From assembly GCA_017503735.1 (NCBI GenBank), contig JAFVSN010000046.1, positions 1 to 64,000 on the forward strand: a stretch of DNA of 64,000 nucleotides, written 5' to 3'. Shown here one piece after another: positions 17,370 to 26,189 of the stretch. A model generated the notes under the pieces. It searched no databases. It saw only the letters and a program-made list of their open reading frames with translations, and was not told where the DNA came from. The position numbers and the translations under genes are program-made. This stretch comes from Lachnospiraceae bacterium (GTDB lineage Bacteria; Bacillota; Clostridia; Lachnospirales; Lachnospiraceae). Position 1 is the stretch's first letter. Every line of letters begins with the position of its first letter.

Positions 17370-18650
17370 CTACCAGCCTTTACGGGCGAAAAAGATGTGA
17401 CCGGAAATCCGGTGCCACTTGGTAAAGAGCGGCCATTCGTCGATGGCATCTACATAATGGTCCGCATGGAAAAACAGGAAATTTCCGATGTTGTTTTTTC
17501 CGGATAAGGCTTCCTTGCAGGCTTTGTAGCACTCGGTCAAATCTCTGGAACGATATTTATCGATATGCTGGTATCCTTCAAACTGCCCGCGCTTTGATAC
17601 AACGTCTAAAATCGTATCACAGGTAGAGTCGGTCAAAAGGCGGTTTAAAATAACATTTGCTACGGCCAGTTTTCCTTCGTAAGGCTCCCAATAGGATTCC
17701 GCAGCCACCACCAAAGCAAACACTTCCAAATCCGCCGCACTTACGGTAATCGGGTCCCGGTAGGTAATCGGAACGCTCTTTACATGGGCCTTTTCGATTT
17801 TTGCGGCCCGTTCCGCAGCGGCAATCTCAGCCAAAGTCATGGCTTCTTTTAAATTACAGGAGATGTTCACGAATTCCGCAAACACATAAGCCACGGTATC
17901 TTTGTTATACTGGATGGCAATCCATTCTTTGTTGGACAAAGAAAGAAGTGCCGGATAAGATTTTCCGTTTGTGGTAGAACCCAGTTTACTGTATTCGGTG
18001 CCGGGACCGGACCGGATATTTAAGGTGTTTGCCGTTATTTTTGCCGTAAATCCATTGATTTTGTCCGCATAAGAGGCGGCATTGTTTCCTAAATATAAAT
18101 ATCTGGAAGAAATATATCCCTTAATATTGCCGGAGGAAATCTGCGTCCATTCTCCTTCTGTACCCAAAACATCCGCAACGCCGTTTTTAAACAGCTTTCC
18201 TAAAATCTTTGTATCGGTAGAAGGACCCTGGCGGACATTTACGCTGTCGTTTACGTTGGCAATCGCCTTGGTCATTTTATACGGCTCCGGAGTCGGACTC
18301 GGCGTCGGAGTCGGACTCGGAGTAGGCGTCGGGGTAGGACTTGGCGTCGGTGTCGGAGTCGGGCTTGGCGTCGGAGTCGGCGTCGGGCTCGGAGTCGGAC
18401 TTGGCGTCGGACTCGATGTCGGACCCGGGAACGGTTCCGGCGTTACACTCGAATCGGTCTGAAGAAATATATTGTTTGCAACTTCCGACGAAGCGGACGG
18501 TTTCCTTGTGTCGGAAGTGGTTTCGTCCAAAGAAGCGGGAGTATCTGTATTCGTATCCGCATTCACATAAAAACCGCCGGATAGTGCCACGAGAAAAAAG
18601 CAGACACAACCACAGAGGATAGAAGTCATGCGGTATTTCAGATGTTTCAT
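17370..18650 (-). CDS. SleB-like cell wall hydrolase with two SH3 domains and a Pro-rich linker
   Basis: A 426-residue exported protein. A signal peptide (about 1-31, ending near VNADT) is followed by a Ser/Thr-rich stretch, a TPSP/TPTP linker (about 74-122), two bacterial SH3 domains (about 128-190 with [15 protein letters not shown], and about 200-262 with [15 protein letters not shown]) and a Hydrolase_2 (SleB/CwlJ) domain from about 305. The likely catalytic glutamate lies in [20 protein letters not shown]. SleB-type enzymes are lytic transglycosylases used in spore germination; with SH3 domains and a linker this one may act on the vegetative wall instead. It is divergent from the first chemoreceptor. 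Confidence 0.88.
   Translation of the reverse strand: MKHLKYRMTSILCGCVCFFLVALSGGFYVNADTNTDTPASLDETTSDTRKPSASSEVANNIFLQTDSSVTPEPFPGPTSSPTPSPTPSPTPTPTPSPTPTPTPSPTPTPTPSPTPTPSPTPEPYKMTKAIANVNDSVNVRQGPSTDTKILGKLFKNGVADVLGTEGEWTQISSGNIKGYISSRYLYLGNNAASYADKINGFTAKITANTLNIRSGPGTEYSKLGSTTNGKSYPALLSLSNKEWIAIQYNKDTVAYVFAEFVNISCNLKEAMTLAEIAAAERAAKIEKAHVKSVPITYRDPITVSAADLEVFALVVAAESYWEPYEGKLAVANVILNRLLTDSTCDTILDVVSKRGQFEGYQHIDKYRSRDLTECYKACKEALSGKNNIGNFLFFHADHYVDAIDEWPLFTKWHRISGHIFFARKGW
18288..18425 (-). repeat. Low-complexity Thr-Pro-Ser-Pro coding repeat
   Basis: About 140 bp of imperfect 6-bp and 12-bp units (GGAGTCGGACTC-like on the plus strand) encode the TPSPTPTP linker of the SleB-like hydrolase. 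Such tracts can vary in length by slippage; units are multiples of three, so the frame would be kept. Confidence 0.85.
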
Positions 18651-18759
18651 AAGAACCTCCTGTTCTGTATGGGTAAAATCACAGAAAAATGCTACTATTT
18701 ATAGTATATCACAGAATAATCCTCTTGAAAAGGCAAAAATTGTATGAAGAAGATGCCTA

Positions 18760-18788
18760 TGGACTTTTTTGTAAAAATATGTTATAAT
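18760..18788 (+). promoter_or_regulatory. Promoter of the first chemoreceptor gene
   Basis: TGGACT (18760-18765) and TATAAT (18783-18788) are 17 bp apart, 70 bp before the ATG. Confidence 0.65.
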
Positions 18789-18857
18789 ATAGCAAACATT
18801 TTGACAGAGGTTTTATGAGGATTTTGTTAGGATAAACGTCCGGAAAGGAGAACGGCG

Positions 18858-21008
18858 ATGAATACAACAGAAGAGATTTTTGAGACTGGGGAAGGACAGG
18901 CAGAGGCTTCTGTAGTAACGGAGGCAGAGATAAGTCCGGATGAAGATATGGGACTTCCGGAAAACTTCTTTGACGGCGTAAAAGAAGAAGACTTTGTAAT
19001 CGATGATTCCGATGATTCCGACGAGTTTGGAGCGTATGATTTCGAGGATGACGGCTTTGAAGAGGACGACGGCAGTGAAGACGATGACGCAGCCGAGCTG
19101 TTTGAGATGGATTTCAGTGATGTGGAAGAAGAGGAAGCAAAGGAATTACTGAAAGAAGAGAAAAAAGCACAGAAAAAAGCGCAACGGAAAGAAAAAGGCT
19201 TTTTTACATTGATGGTGCGTATTTTTTCTATCGTAATGGGACCGATTCTGGTACTCAGTTTGTTTTACATCATCGATTCCGCAGCCAGTGCAAAGAAATT
19301 GACCCATGAGCTGGTATACGGTGAGATGGAGGGCTTGACGATTTCCGCGGTAGAGGCGTTTACGGTATTTACACACGGAGATTATTCTTACACAGACGGT
19401 GTGTTTTATAAAGGCACCACGGATATGGAGCCGATGTATGAGTATCTGGATGATATGAGTGAGAAGGCCGGTGTAGACATCGAGGTCATTTTCGGTGACA
19501 CCTGTGTAATGTCCACCTTTCAGGATGAGAACGGAAATCGTTTGACCGGAACGAAGGCGGATACGAGTATTCACAAAGATATTTTAGTAAATTATGTGCA
19601 GAAAGGGAATTACTATTATGATTCCCAAGCAAGTCGTTTCGGAAAATCCTATGCGGCATTTTATTATCCGCTTATGCAGGAAAGCAACGGTGCCATTGTA
19701 GGTGCCATAGCTTGCGGTGTAGACCGGACCGAAATCAATAAAGACATGAACGGATCGGTTTCGGCGTTGATTGCCATCGGGATTCTTTTTGCGGTAGTTT
19801 CCGCAGTGCTTTGTTTCTTTGAAGTAAAGAAGATTACAAAGGCAGTCGGAAAGTCCGTGAAGAATTTGGCTGATGTATCAGCCGGAGACCTGACGGTTAC
19901 GATTGAGAAGAAAGATACGAAGAGAAAAGATGAAATCGGCGATATTGCCCGGAGTATAAAGCGTCTGACGGATGAGCTCAATACCATTGTAAGGAGCATT
20001 CAGACCTCCTCCGGAAAGGTATCGGAGTTCTCCGAAGTAATGAATGAATCCATGGGCAAGATTGCGGATACGGTAAGCAGCGTAAATCTTGCGGTAGAAG
20101 AAATTGCAAAGGGTGCTACCGCACAGGCAACGGAGACGATGCAGGCAAATACGCAGGTAGCACAAATCGGGGAAGCCATTGAAGTGGCGGTATCCGAAGT
20201 GGATCAGTTGACCGACAGTGCGAAGAAGATGGATGAGTACAGCATTGATGCGGACAAGACCTTGCAGGAGCTTTTGATTATCAGTAAGGAAGCAGATGAT
20301 GCCATTAATGAAATCAAAAAGCAGACCTATGAAACGAATGATTCCGCACAGCAGATTCAGAAGGCAACCGATATGATTACCGCCATCGCCAGTCAGACCA
20401 ATCTCCTTTCCTTAAACGCTTCCATCGAAGCTGCAAGAGCAGGAGAAGCCGGAAAGGGCTTTGCGGTAGTTGCGGATGAGATTCGTCAGCTTGCGGAACA
20501 GTCCCGTGCTTCGGCAGAGGAGATCCGTGAGGTTGTGGATGCGCTGTTGTTGAATTCCGACACCAGTGTTAAGGCAATGGAGAATGTATCCGAAAGTATC
20601 GTGGTACAAAATGATAAGTTAGACGAGACCTTAAAGGTATTCGGTGCATTGGGAACCGAGGTATCCAGAGTAATGCAGGCCATTAAGGAAATTTCCAAGC
20701 AGACAAATGTATTGGCAGAGCTGAGAGAAGGCGTAGTCAATATTGTGGAAGGTCTGGCGGCCATCGCGGAAGAAAATGCGGCGGGCGCACAGGAAACTTC
20801 CGCATCCATGTACGAAGTCGGCATGATTTTGGAAGAATGTACCAGACAGACGAAAGAATTGGTTGTATTAAAGGAAGAACTGGAGCAGAATATTGCAAAG
20901 TTTACCGTGAGTGATGTGATTCCGGAGGAAGCGGAAGAAACCGTTCCGGAAGAGGTGCAAACCGAGGAAACACAAGAACTTCCGACAGATTCCGAAGATA
21001 CGGAATAG
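18858..21008 (+). CDS. Methyl-accepting chemotaxis protein with long acidic N-terminal extension
   Basis: A 716-residue chemoreceptor. Residues 1 to about 95 are highly acidic (runs such as [18 protein letters not shown] and [13 protein letters not shown]), followed by a very basic stretch ([16 protein letters not shown]) and the first membrane segment (about 118-141). A single Cache-like outer domain (about 145-300), a second membrane segment (about 303-322), a HAMP domain and the signalling hairpin follow; the conserved tip is [20 protein letters not shown] near 507-526. The C-terminal tail is again acidic, with no NWETF-type methyltransferase docking peptide. The normal receptor N-terminus is a short cytoplasmic stub, so the 115-residue extension is unusual. 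AAAGGAG precedes the ATG. Confidence 0.93.
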   Translation: MNTTEEIFETGEGQAEASVVTEAEISPDEDMGLPENFFDGVKEEDFVIDDSDDSDEFGAYDFEDDGFEEDDGSEDDDAAELFEMDFSDVEEEEAKELLKEEKKAQKKAQRKEKGFFTLMVRIFSIVMGPILVLSLFYIIDSAASAKKLTHELVYGEMEGLTISAVEAFTVFTHGDYSYTDGVFYKGTTDMEPMYEYLDDMSEKAGVDIEVIFGDTCVMSTFQDENGNRLTGTKADTSIHKDILVNYVQKGNYYYDSQASRFGKSYAAFYYPLMQESNGAIVGAIACGVDRTEINKDMNGSVSALIAIGILFAVVSAVLCFFEVKKITKAVGKSVKNLADVSAGDLTVTIEKKDTKRKDEIGDIARSIKRLTDELNTIVRSIQTSSGKVSEFSEVMNESMGKIADTVSSVNLAVEEIAKGATAQATETMQANTQVAQIGEAIEVAVSEVDQLTDSAKKMDEYSIDADKTLQELLIISKEADDAINEIKKQTYETNDSAQQIQKATDMITAIASQTNLLSLNASIEAARAGEAGKGFAVVADEIRQLAEQSRASAEEIREVVDALLLNSDTSVKAMENVSESIVVQNDKLDETLKVFGALGTEVSRVMQAIKEISKQTNVLAELREGVVNIVEGLAAIAEENAAGAQETSASMYEVGMILEECTRQTKELVVLKEELEQNIAKFTVSDVIPEEAEETVPEEVQTEETQELPTDSEDTE

Positions 21009-21034
21009 CATACGGGAAAAAGGAAAAATTAAAT

Positions 21035-21063
21035 GGGGCTGTCGTATCGTGATACGACGCCCC
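21035..21063 (+). terminator. Terminator after the chemoreceptor gene
   Basis: The stem GGGGC-T-GTCGTATC / GATACGAC-GCCCC has one bulged base and is followed by GTTTCGTTGT, a moderate U-tract. Confidence 0.75.
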
Positions 21064-21112
21064 GTTTCGTTGTATGATAGGAAATGATGCAAGAAAGGAA
21101 AAGGAGAACGGT

Positions 21113-22387
21113 ATGGAGTTATTGGAATATTTGAATCGGGCGGTTACGCCGTATCATGCGGTAAGTCAGGGGATTGCTTTTTTAAAAGAAGCCGGATTCA
21201 CGGAACAAAAGCTGGATGAACCGATTTTGCCGGAGCGTGGCAAAGGTTATTTCATTCCGGTTTACGGAACCGGTTTGATTATCTACACGGTGGGAGACGA
21301 TTTTACGGAAGAAGACGGAGTAAAGCTTGCGGTGGCGCATACGGATGCTCCGTGTCTTCGTGTAAAGCCGACGCCGGAATTGCTTGCGGGAGAGTATAAA
21401 CGTCTTGATATCGAAGTATACGGAGGTGCGATATTAAACACCTGGTTTGACAGACCCCTTTCCCTTGCGGGAAGAGTGGTGTTACGGGGAGAAAATGCCT
21501 ACCATCCGTGTGTAAGGGAAGTGGATTTTCACCGGCCGTTGCTGACGATACCGAATCTTGCAATTCATATGAACCGGGAAGTGAACAAAGGGGTGGAATA
21601 CAAGCCGCAACGGGATTTGCTTCCGCTTCTTGGGATGCTTCGGGAAGACGAGGACAAAGAAGGCTATGTAAGAGCACTTCTGGCAAAGGAATTACAGGTG
21701 GAGAAGGAAGCGATTTTAGACTATGACCTGACGGTATATTGTGCCGAAGAAGCATGCTATTTGGGAGAAGAGGAAGAATTTATTTCCGCACCCCGCTTAG
21801 ACAATCAGTTGTCCTGTTACGGATTGTTGCAGGCAATCACAAAGGGCAATAAGAAAAAAGGACTTCATATGGCAGTGTTATTTGACCATGAAGAAGTGGG
21901 AAGCCGTTCCAAGCAAGGAGCAGACAGCGCATTGACGGGAACGGTTCTGGAACGTATTTACGCAGGCTTCGGATTGGAAAAAGAGAAGTTACAGAGAGCA
22001 TTGGCAAAAGGGATTCTTTTGTCGGTAGACGGTGCCCATGCGTTGCATCCGAACCGGCAGGATGCCTATGACCCGGTAAATCGTGCTACTATGAACAAGG
22101 GATTTGCATTGAAAATTAACAGCAGTCAGCGGTATGCTTTCGATACGGAGACTGTAGCCATAGCCCAGGTCCTTTGTGAGGAAGAAGGAATTCCGTATCA
22201 AAAGGTTGCAAATCACGCGGATTTGGCAGGAGGAAGCACTTTGGGACCGATTCTCTCCTCCTGGCTACCGATGCGTACCATAGACTTAGGCGTGCCGTTA
22301 TTGGCAATGCATTCCGCACGGGAACTGGCAGGAAAGAAGGATGTGGAATACCTGATCCGCTTCCTGACCCGGTTCTTTGGGGAATAG
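21113..22387 (+). CDS. M18-family aminopeptidase
   Basis: A 424-residue dinuclear metallo-aminopeptidase. Visible M18 motifs are LAVAHTDAPCLRVKP (first metal histidine and aspartate), FISAPRLDNQLSCYG (bridging aspartate), AVLFDHEEVGSRSKQGADS (catalytic and metal glutamates) and ANHADLAGGSTLGPI (last metal histidine). It removes N-terminal, often acidic, residues from peptides in the cytoplasm. ATG 21113 follows AAGGAG; an earlier in-frame ATG lies before that site. It is a single-gene unit between the chemoreceptor terminator and the ABC-F promoter. Confidence 0.93.
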   Translation: MELLEYLNRAVTPYHAVSQGIAFLKEAGFTEQKLDEPILPERGKGYFIPVYGTGLIIYTVGDDFTEEDGVKLAVAHTDAPCLRVKPTPELLAGEYKRLDIEVYGGAILNTWFDRPLSLAGRVVLRGENAYHPCVREVDFHRPLLTIPNLAIHMNREVNKGVEYKPQRDLLPLLGMLREDEDKEGYVRALLAKELQVEKEAILDYDLTVYCAEEACYLGEEEEFISAPRLDNQLSCYGLLQAITKGNKKKGLHMAVLFDHEEVGSRSKQGADSALTGTVLERIYAGFGLEKEKLQRALAKGILLSVDGAHALHPNRQDAYDPVNRATMNKGFALKINSSQRYAFDTETVAIAQVLCEEEGIPYQKVANHADLAGGSTLGPILSSWLPMRTIDLGVPLLAMHSARELAGKKDVEYLIRFLTRFFGE

Positions 22388-22454
22388 AGACTTAAGGAAA
22401 CGGGAGTGCATTTGTGCAAATGTAACAAAAACGGAGATGAAAAGCCTGTGGGTG

Positions 22455-22483
22455 TTGACATTTTGTTCAAATTATAGTATACT
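22455..22483 (+). promoter_or_regulatory. Promoter of the ABC-F leader transcript
   Basis: A perfect TTGACA (22455-22460) and TATACT (22478-22483) are 17 bp apart. The transcript would start near 22490 and carry a leader of about 200 nt before the ABC-F gene. Confidence 0.88.
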
Positions 22484-22511
22484 GTGAAAGCAATCAATAT
22501 AGGAGAAGGTA

Positions 22512-22571
22512 TTGATTAGAGGAAAGAACGTTGGGGAACGTGCAAAGGCAAAACGGAAAAGACCGGCTTGA
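22512..22571 (+). CDS. Candidate 19-residue leader peptide of the ABC-F gene
   Basis: A short frame starting with TTG and ending with TGA at 22569-22571 encodes MIRGKNVGERAKAKRKRPA. AGGAGAAGG lies at a good distance before the start and a strong promoter stands 30 bp upstream. The last codons (22554-22565) contain the segment that can pair with the downstream hairpin region at 22604-22615. The Lys/Arg-rich end is the kind of peptide that could pause in the exit tunnel. It is too short to score by composition; the support is its position, ribosome binding site and pairing logic. Confidence 0.6.
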   Translation: MIRGKNVGERAKAKRKRPA

Positions 22572-22657
22572 AAGTGCGGTACGTAAGTGACCGGACTGAT
22601 AGTCGGTCTTTTCCGCTGTATAGGAAATTAAACAATTTCCTATACAGCGGAAAAGAC
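22554..22657 (+). promoter_or_regulatory. Attenuator-like set of mutually exclusive hairpins before the ABC-F gene
   Basis: Segment A (22554-22565, CGGAAAAGACCG) is the exact complement of segment B (22604-22615, CGGTCTTTTCCG). B overlaps the 3' side of a terminator-like hairpin (22589-22608, GACCGGACT/AGTCGGTC, followed by TTTT). B is also part of a perfect 24-bp inverted repeat (22606-22629 with 22634-22657, loop AAAC). A lies inside the leader peptide's last codons. If A pairs with B, the terminator hairpin cannot form. This is the architecture of ribosome-mediated transcription attenuation. Confidence 0.7.
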
Positions 22658-22691
22658 TGTGAGGATGCGCACTCGCGCGAGAGGAGCCATT

Positions 22692-24539
22692 ATGAACTTA
22701 ATTACGATAGAACATGTTTCAAAGAGTTATACGGAACGGATGTTGTTTGATGATGTTTCGTTGGGAATTAACGAAGGAGACCGAATCGGAATCATCGGAA
22801 TCAACGGTACGGGGAAATCCACCTTCTTGAAATTAATTGCCGGACTGGAAGAGGCAGACGCAGGAACCATAATCAAAGGAAAAGAAGTGCGCATTTCCTA
22901 CTTACCGCAAAACCCGGTATTTTCAGAGGAAAAGACGTTGTTGGAAAATATTGTGGAAGGCTTGGTACACCCGGAGGAATATCGTGATATTCCGGGAGAA
23001 GCGACGGCAATGTTAAGAAAGCTGGGGATTCCGGACCCGGGAGTAAACCCGTCCATTCTTTCCGGAGGGCAAAGAAAACGCGCAGCGTTGGTGCGGACAC
23101 TTTTGATGCCGGCGGATGTGCTGCTCTTAGATGAGCCCACAAACCATTTGGATGCAGGGATGACGGAATGGCTGGAGGAGTATTTAAAGAAAAACGGAAA
23201 AGCCTTGGTCATGATTACCCACGACCGATATTTTTTGGATGCGGTAACAAATCGGATTGTGGAGTTAGATAAAGGAAAGTTATATTCTTACAAAGAGAAC
23301 TACACCGGCTTTTTGCTGTTAAAGGCAGAGAGGGAGGCGATGCAGCTTGCTACGGAGCGAAAAGCCCAGAGCCTGTACCGGATGGATCTGGCGTGGATGA
23401 TGCGGGGGGCACGGGCTCGTTCTACGAAGCAGAAAGCACATATCGAGCGGTTTGAGGCATTAAAAAACAGAGAGAAGATTGTAGCGGATGCAGAGGTAGA
23501 AATCAATGCATTGTCCGCAAGACTTGGAAAAAAGACCATAGAAGTGAACGGAATATCCAAATCCTTCGGAACAAAAGAAGTGGTAAAGGACTTTCAGTAT
23601 ATCTTTTTGTCCACCGACCGCATCGGTATTATCGGTCCCAACGGTTGCGGAAAAAGTACGCTATTGAAGTTGATTACCGGAAATTTAGAACCGGATGTTG
23701 GAACGGTTGAGTTCGGAACCACGGTAAAAGTAGGATACTTTATGCAGGAAAACGAACCCTTAAACCCGAATATCCGTGTCATTGATTCGGTACGGGAGGT
23801 GGCGGAGTATATCGAAACTTCGGAGGGAACCGTCAGTGCCGCACAGATGTGTGAGAAATTTTTATTCCCGGATGCCATGCAGTACACCTTAATCGGCAAG
23901 CTTTCCGGCGGGGAAAAACGACGTCTTGCGCTGTTGCATGTGCTGATGGAAGCTCCGAATGTGCTGATTTTAGACGAGCCTACCAACGATTTGGATATTC
24001 GTACCCTTTCCGTGTTAGAAGACTATTTGCTCCGTTATAACGGAATTGTGATTGCGGTGTCCCATGACCGCTATTTTCTGGATAAGATAGCCAATCGCAT
24101 CTTTTCCTTTGAAGGAAACGGTGTGATTCGCCGGTACGAAGGAAATTACTCCGATTACCGCAACGTGTGTGAACAGGAAGGAAGACCGTATATACAGGGA
24201 ATAACGGATTCGGATGGGGGCAGCACGACAGGAACAAAAGAAGCGACGGCAGGAGAAAAAACAGACAGCCGTACTACTTGGAAAAACAGAGAGCAAAAAC
24301 TAAAGTTTTCCTACAAAGAACAGCGGGAATATGAAACCATTGACGGGGATATTGCCGCATTGGAAGAAAAAATAGGAGCACTGGAAGAAGAGATGGCGGC
24401 AGCAGCCACCAACTACGGGAAATTGCAGGAGCTGACCAAGGAAAAAGAAGCGGCAGAAGCGCAATTAGAAGAAAAAATGGAACGCTGGATGTATTTAAAT
24501 GAACTGGCGGAGCAAATCGAAAAGCAAAACGGGGAATAG
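22692..24539 (+). CDS. ABC-F family ATPase (Uup-like)
   Basis: A 615-residue soluble protein with two ABC domains and no membrane segment. Domain 1 has Walker A GINGTGKST (36-44), signature LSGGQRKRAAL and LLLDEPTNHLD; domain 2 has GPNGCGKST, LSGGEKRRLAL and LILDEPTNDLD. The interdomain linker contains MRGARARSTKQKAH, and the C-terminus (about 530-612) is a charged coiled coil as in Uup. ABC-F proteins act on the ribosome, as translation factors or antibiotic-protection factors. The Uup-type C-terminus argues against a classical resistance protein, but the leader with hairpins suggests expression that responds to translation. GAGGAG precedes the ATG. Confidence 0.92.
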   Translation: MNLITIEHVSKSYTERMLFDDVSLGINEGDRIGIIGINGTGKSTFLKLIAGLEEADAGTIIKGKEVRISYLPQNPVFSEEKTLLENIVEGLVHPEEYRDIPGEATAMLRKLGIPDPGVNPSILSGGQRKRAALVRTLLMPADVLLLDEPTNHLDAGMTEWLEEYLKKNGKALVMITHDRYFLDAVTNRIVELDKGKLYSYKENYTGFLLLKAEREAMQLATERKAQSLYRMDLAWMMRGARARSTKQKAHIERFEALKNREKIVADAEVEINALSARLGKKTIEVNGISKSFGTKEVVKDFQYIFLSTDRIGIIGPNGCGKSTLLKLITGNLEPDVGTVEFGTTVKVGYFMQENEPLNPNIRVIDSVREVAEYIETSEGTVSAAQMCEKFLFPDAMQYTLIGKLSGGEKRRLALLHVLMEAPNVLILDEPTNDLDIRTLSVLEDYLLRYNGIVIAVSHDRYFLDKIANRIFSFEGNGVIRRYEGNYSDYRNVCEQEGRPYIQGITDSDGGSTTGTKEATAGEKTDSRTTWKNREQKLKFSYKEQREYETIDGDIAALEEKIGALEEEMAAAATNYGKLQELTKEKEAAEAQLEEKMERWMYLNELAEQIEKQNGE

Positions 24540-24587
24540 AAGTTCTTTTTTGAGTGGGAAGTCCATACAGTGTAATAGAGGAAGAAC

Positions 24588-24653
24588 ATGGGACAAAGAG
24601 ATAAGATGTTAGAAAGGCAAAATGTGAATGTTTGTCCCGGGGAGGTACTGTGA
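24588..24653 (+). CDS. Possible 21-residue upstream ORF coupled to the DUF6128-like gene
   Basis: A short frame (MGQRDKMLERQNVNVCPGEVL) starts at ATG 24588 after AGAGGAAGAAC and ends with a TGA that overlaps the next gene's GTG start (GTGA, 24650-24653). Its last codons contain the next gene's GGGGAGG site. The overlap suggests translational coupling. Conservation cannot be judged from this window. Confidence 0.4.
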   Translation: MGQRDKMLERQNVNVCPGEVL

Positions 24654-25627
24654 GTCGAAGAAAAATCGCATATGTATTTGTTTATCGAAACGGCATCCGG
24701 GAACGCAGCATCGGTGTGTTGCGTTGTTACGGGACAGGGGAACAACCGGAAGTGGTTTTGGAGTTGTATGAGAAGGAAGCCCGGAATAAGCCTTGGAGGA
24801 TTTATTATTTTAACCGGTACGGCGGGCTTATGGAAGCAACTTTTTTGTGGGAGGCGACAGGAGAAAAGAGAAGGTGTGAGACAGGAACCCCTTTATACCG
24901 GCTCTGCGCGGAAGTTGCAGAGGGCAAAGGGGTTTTACTTTTGCCGGAGTCTGTGGCGGCAAAACGATCCGGTAAGCCGGGGTGGCCGGAGACAAGTGAG
25001 TATCTATGCGCTGTATTTGACGGTCGGGAAGTGACCGAACCGCAGATACGAAAAGCCTTTGCAAAAAGAGAGACGGTTCCGACGGAAGAAAATCCATGTA
25101 TCCGGTCCGCAAAGAAGCTGATGGAGGAAATTACAAAGGCAGCGGGCGGAGAAGTGGAAGAGGGAGTCCAGACCCTTACGGAAGGGGAAGTGCCGAAAGA
25201 AAGTACAAAACAAAAGCCACGGGAAAGAATTGTGTCCTTAAAGAGAAGAGTAGAAAGAAGTAAACTGGCGTGCCTTGAGGAATTGCTGTCGACAAAGCCT
25301 TCCTACCGGCCGTGTCGCGAAGCTAATGTAGGTCATTCGGTACGAATTCTGCCCTCCGATCTTTTATGCCTTTTTAAGGAAGGACGGGACTATGCGGAAA
25401 ACAGTTTTTTGATGCATGGCTATTATCGGTATCACCATTTGTTGTTAGGCAGACGTGTGGGGAGAGAACGGGAAGAGTATGTTCTTTTGGTGCCGGGAAG
25501 ATACGAGAAAAAAGAATCACAACTGGCAAAGGTGTTCGGATTTCCGGAGTTTTTGCCGGTAAGACCGGAAACGGACCTTGCCGCTTCCGGAGAAAAAACA
25601 TTCGGTTATTGGTGCGGAAAAATATAA
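24650..25627 (+). CDS. DUF6128-like protein of unknown function
   Basis: A 325-residue protein. The N-terminal region (about 1-125, with KIAYVFVYRNGIRERSIGVL and VLELYEKEARNKPWRIYYFN) and the C-terminal region (about 225-325, with NSFLMHGYYRYHHLLLGR, YVLLVPGRYEKKE and KVFGFPEFLPV) look like separate conserved domains joined by a charged linker. The C-terminal pattern resembles proteins annotated as DUF6128 in Lachnospiraceae; I am moderately sure of that. No signal peptide or membrane segment is seen. GTG 24650 is chosen because GGGGAGG is just upstream; TTG 24632 is a weaker alternative. Its 3' end overlaps the convergent acetyltransferase gene by 22 bp. Confidence 0.65.
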   Translation: MSRRKIAYVFVYRNGIRERSIGVLRCYGTGEQPEVVLELYEKEARNKPWRIYYFNRYGGLMEATFLWEATGEKRRCETGTPLYRLCAEVAEGKGVLLLPESVAAKRSGKPGWPETSEYLCAVFDGREVTEPQIRKAFAKRETVPTEENPCIRSAKKLMEEITKAAGGEVEEGVQTLTEGEVPKESTKQKPRERIVSLKRRVERSKLACLEELLSTKPSYRPCREANVGHSVRILPSDLLCLFKEGRDYAENSFLMHGYYRYHHLLLGRRVGREREEYVLLVPGRYEKKESQLAKVFGFPEFLPVRPETDLAASGEKTFGYWCGKI

Positions 25628-26157
25628 GAATAGCGCAGGTGGTCCCGCCATACACCGCAGATTTCATGGGAACTGCGGGCAACTCCTTCATAGGAAAAGC
25701 CCAGTCGTTCAATTAAGCGTAAGGAGGCTTCGTTTTCCAATAGGATATCTGCTTCTACCCGGTGAATGTGCAGTTCCTTATGAAGTTCCGGCAAAAGGAA
25801 GCGCAACGCTTCGGTGGCATAGCCCATGCCGGTATGTTGTTTGTCCAATTTATAACCTACGCGGCAACTTTTATCGTCGGTACGGGAAATGTTGGAAAAA
25901 CTGACGGTGCCGATGATGTGTGCCGGGTCTTCTTTTAAGAAAAGATAGTAGCGGAAGTAGGTCTGGCGTAGCATTGCCTGAAATTCCGCCCGCAATACCT
26001 GTGCCTGAAACGCCTCCGTATAAAAGGCAGGTTCGCGAAAGGGTTCGTAGGGTGCGAAGAAATCCCGGTTCTCCTGCATGAAAGAGAGAAGGGCGGGAGC
26101 ATATTCATCGTTGCAAACCATAAGTAACAATCGTTCGGTTTCATATTGTAATTGCAT
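25606..26157 (-). CDS. GNAT N-acetyltransferase (RimJ/RimL type)
   Basis: A 183-residue acetyltransferase. TERLLLMVCNDEYAPALLSF is the usual start of this group; the acetyl-CoA binding loop is KLDKQHTGMGYATEALRFLL; and HRVEADILLENEASLRLIER with LGFSYEGVARSS closes the fold. Relatives acetylate ribosomal protein N-termini or small amines; the substrate here is unknown. Its 3' end overlaps that of the convergent upstream gene by 22 bp. Confidence 0.9.
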   Translation of the reverse strand: MQLQYETERLLLMVCNDEYAPALLSFMQENRDFFAPYEPFREPAFYTEAFQAQVLRAEFQAMLRQTYFRYYLFLKEDPAHIIGTVSFSNISRTDDKSCRVGYKLDKQHTGMGYATEALRFLLPELHKELHIHRVEADILLENEASLRLIERLGFSYEGVARSSHEICGVWRDHLRYSYIFPHQ

Positions 26158-26189
26158 GGGTAATCCAATCCTTTGCTGTAGTTGTTCTT

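Noticed and set aside
18082-18622. Plus-strand and alternate-frame repeat proteins opposite the SleB-like gene
   Set aside because: They are shadows of the TPSP linker repeat and lack ribosome binding sites.
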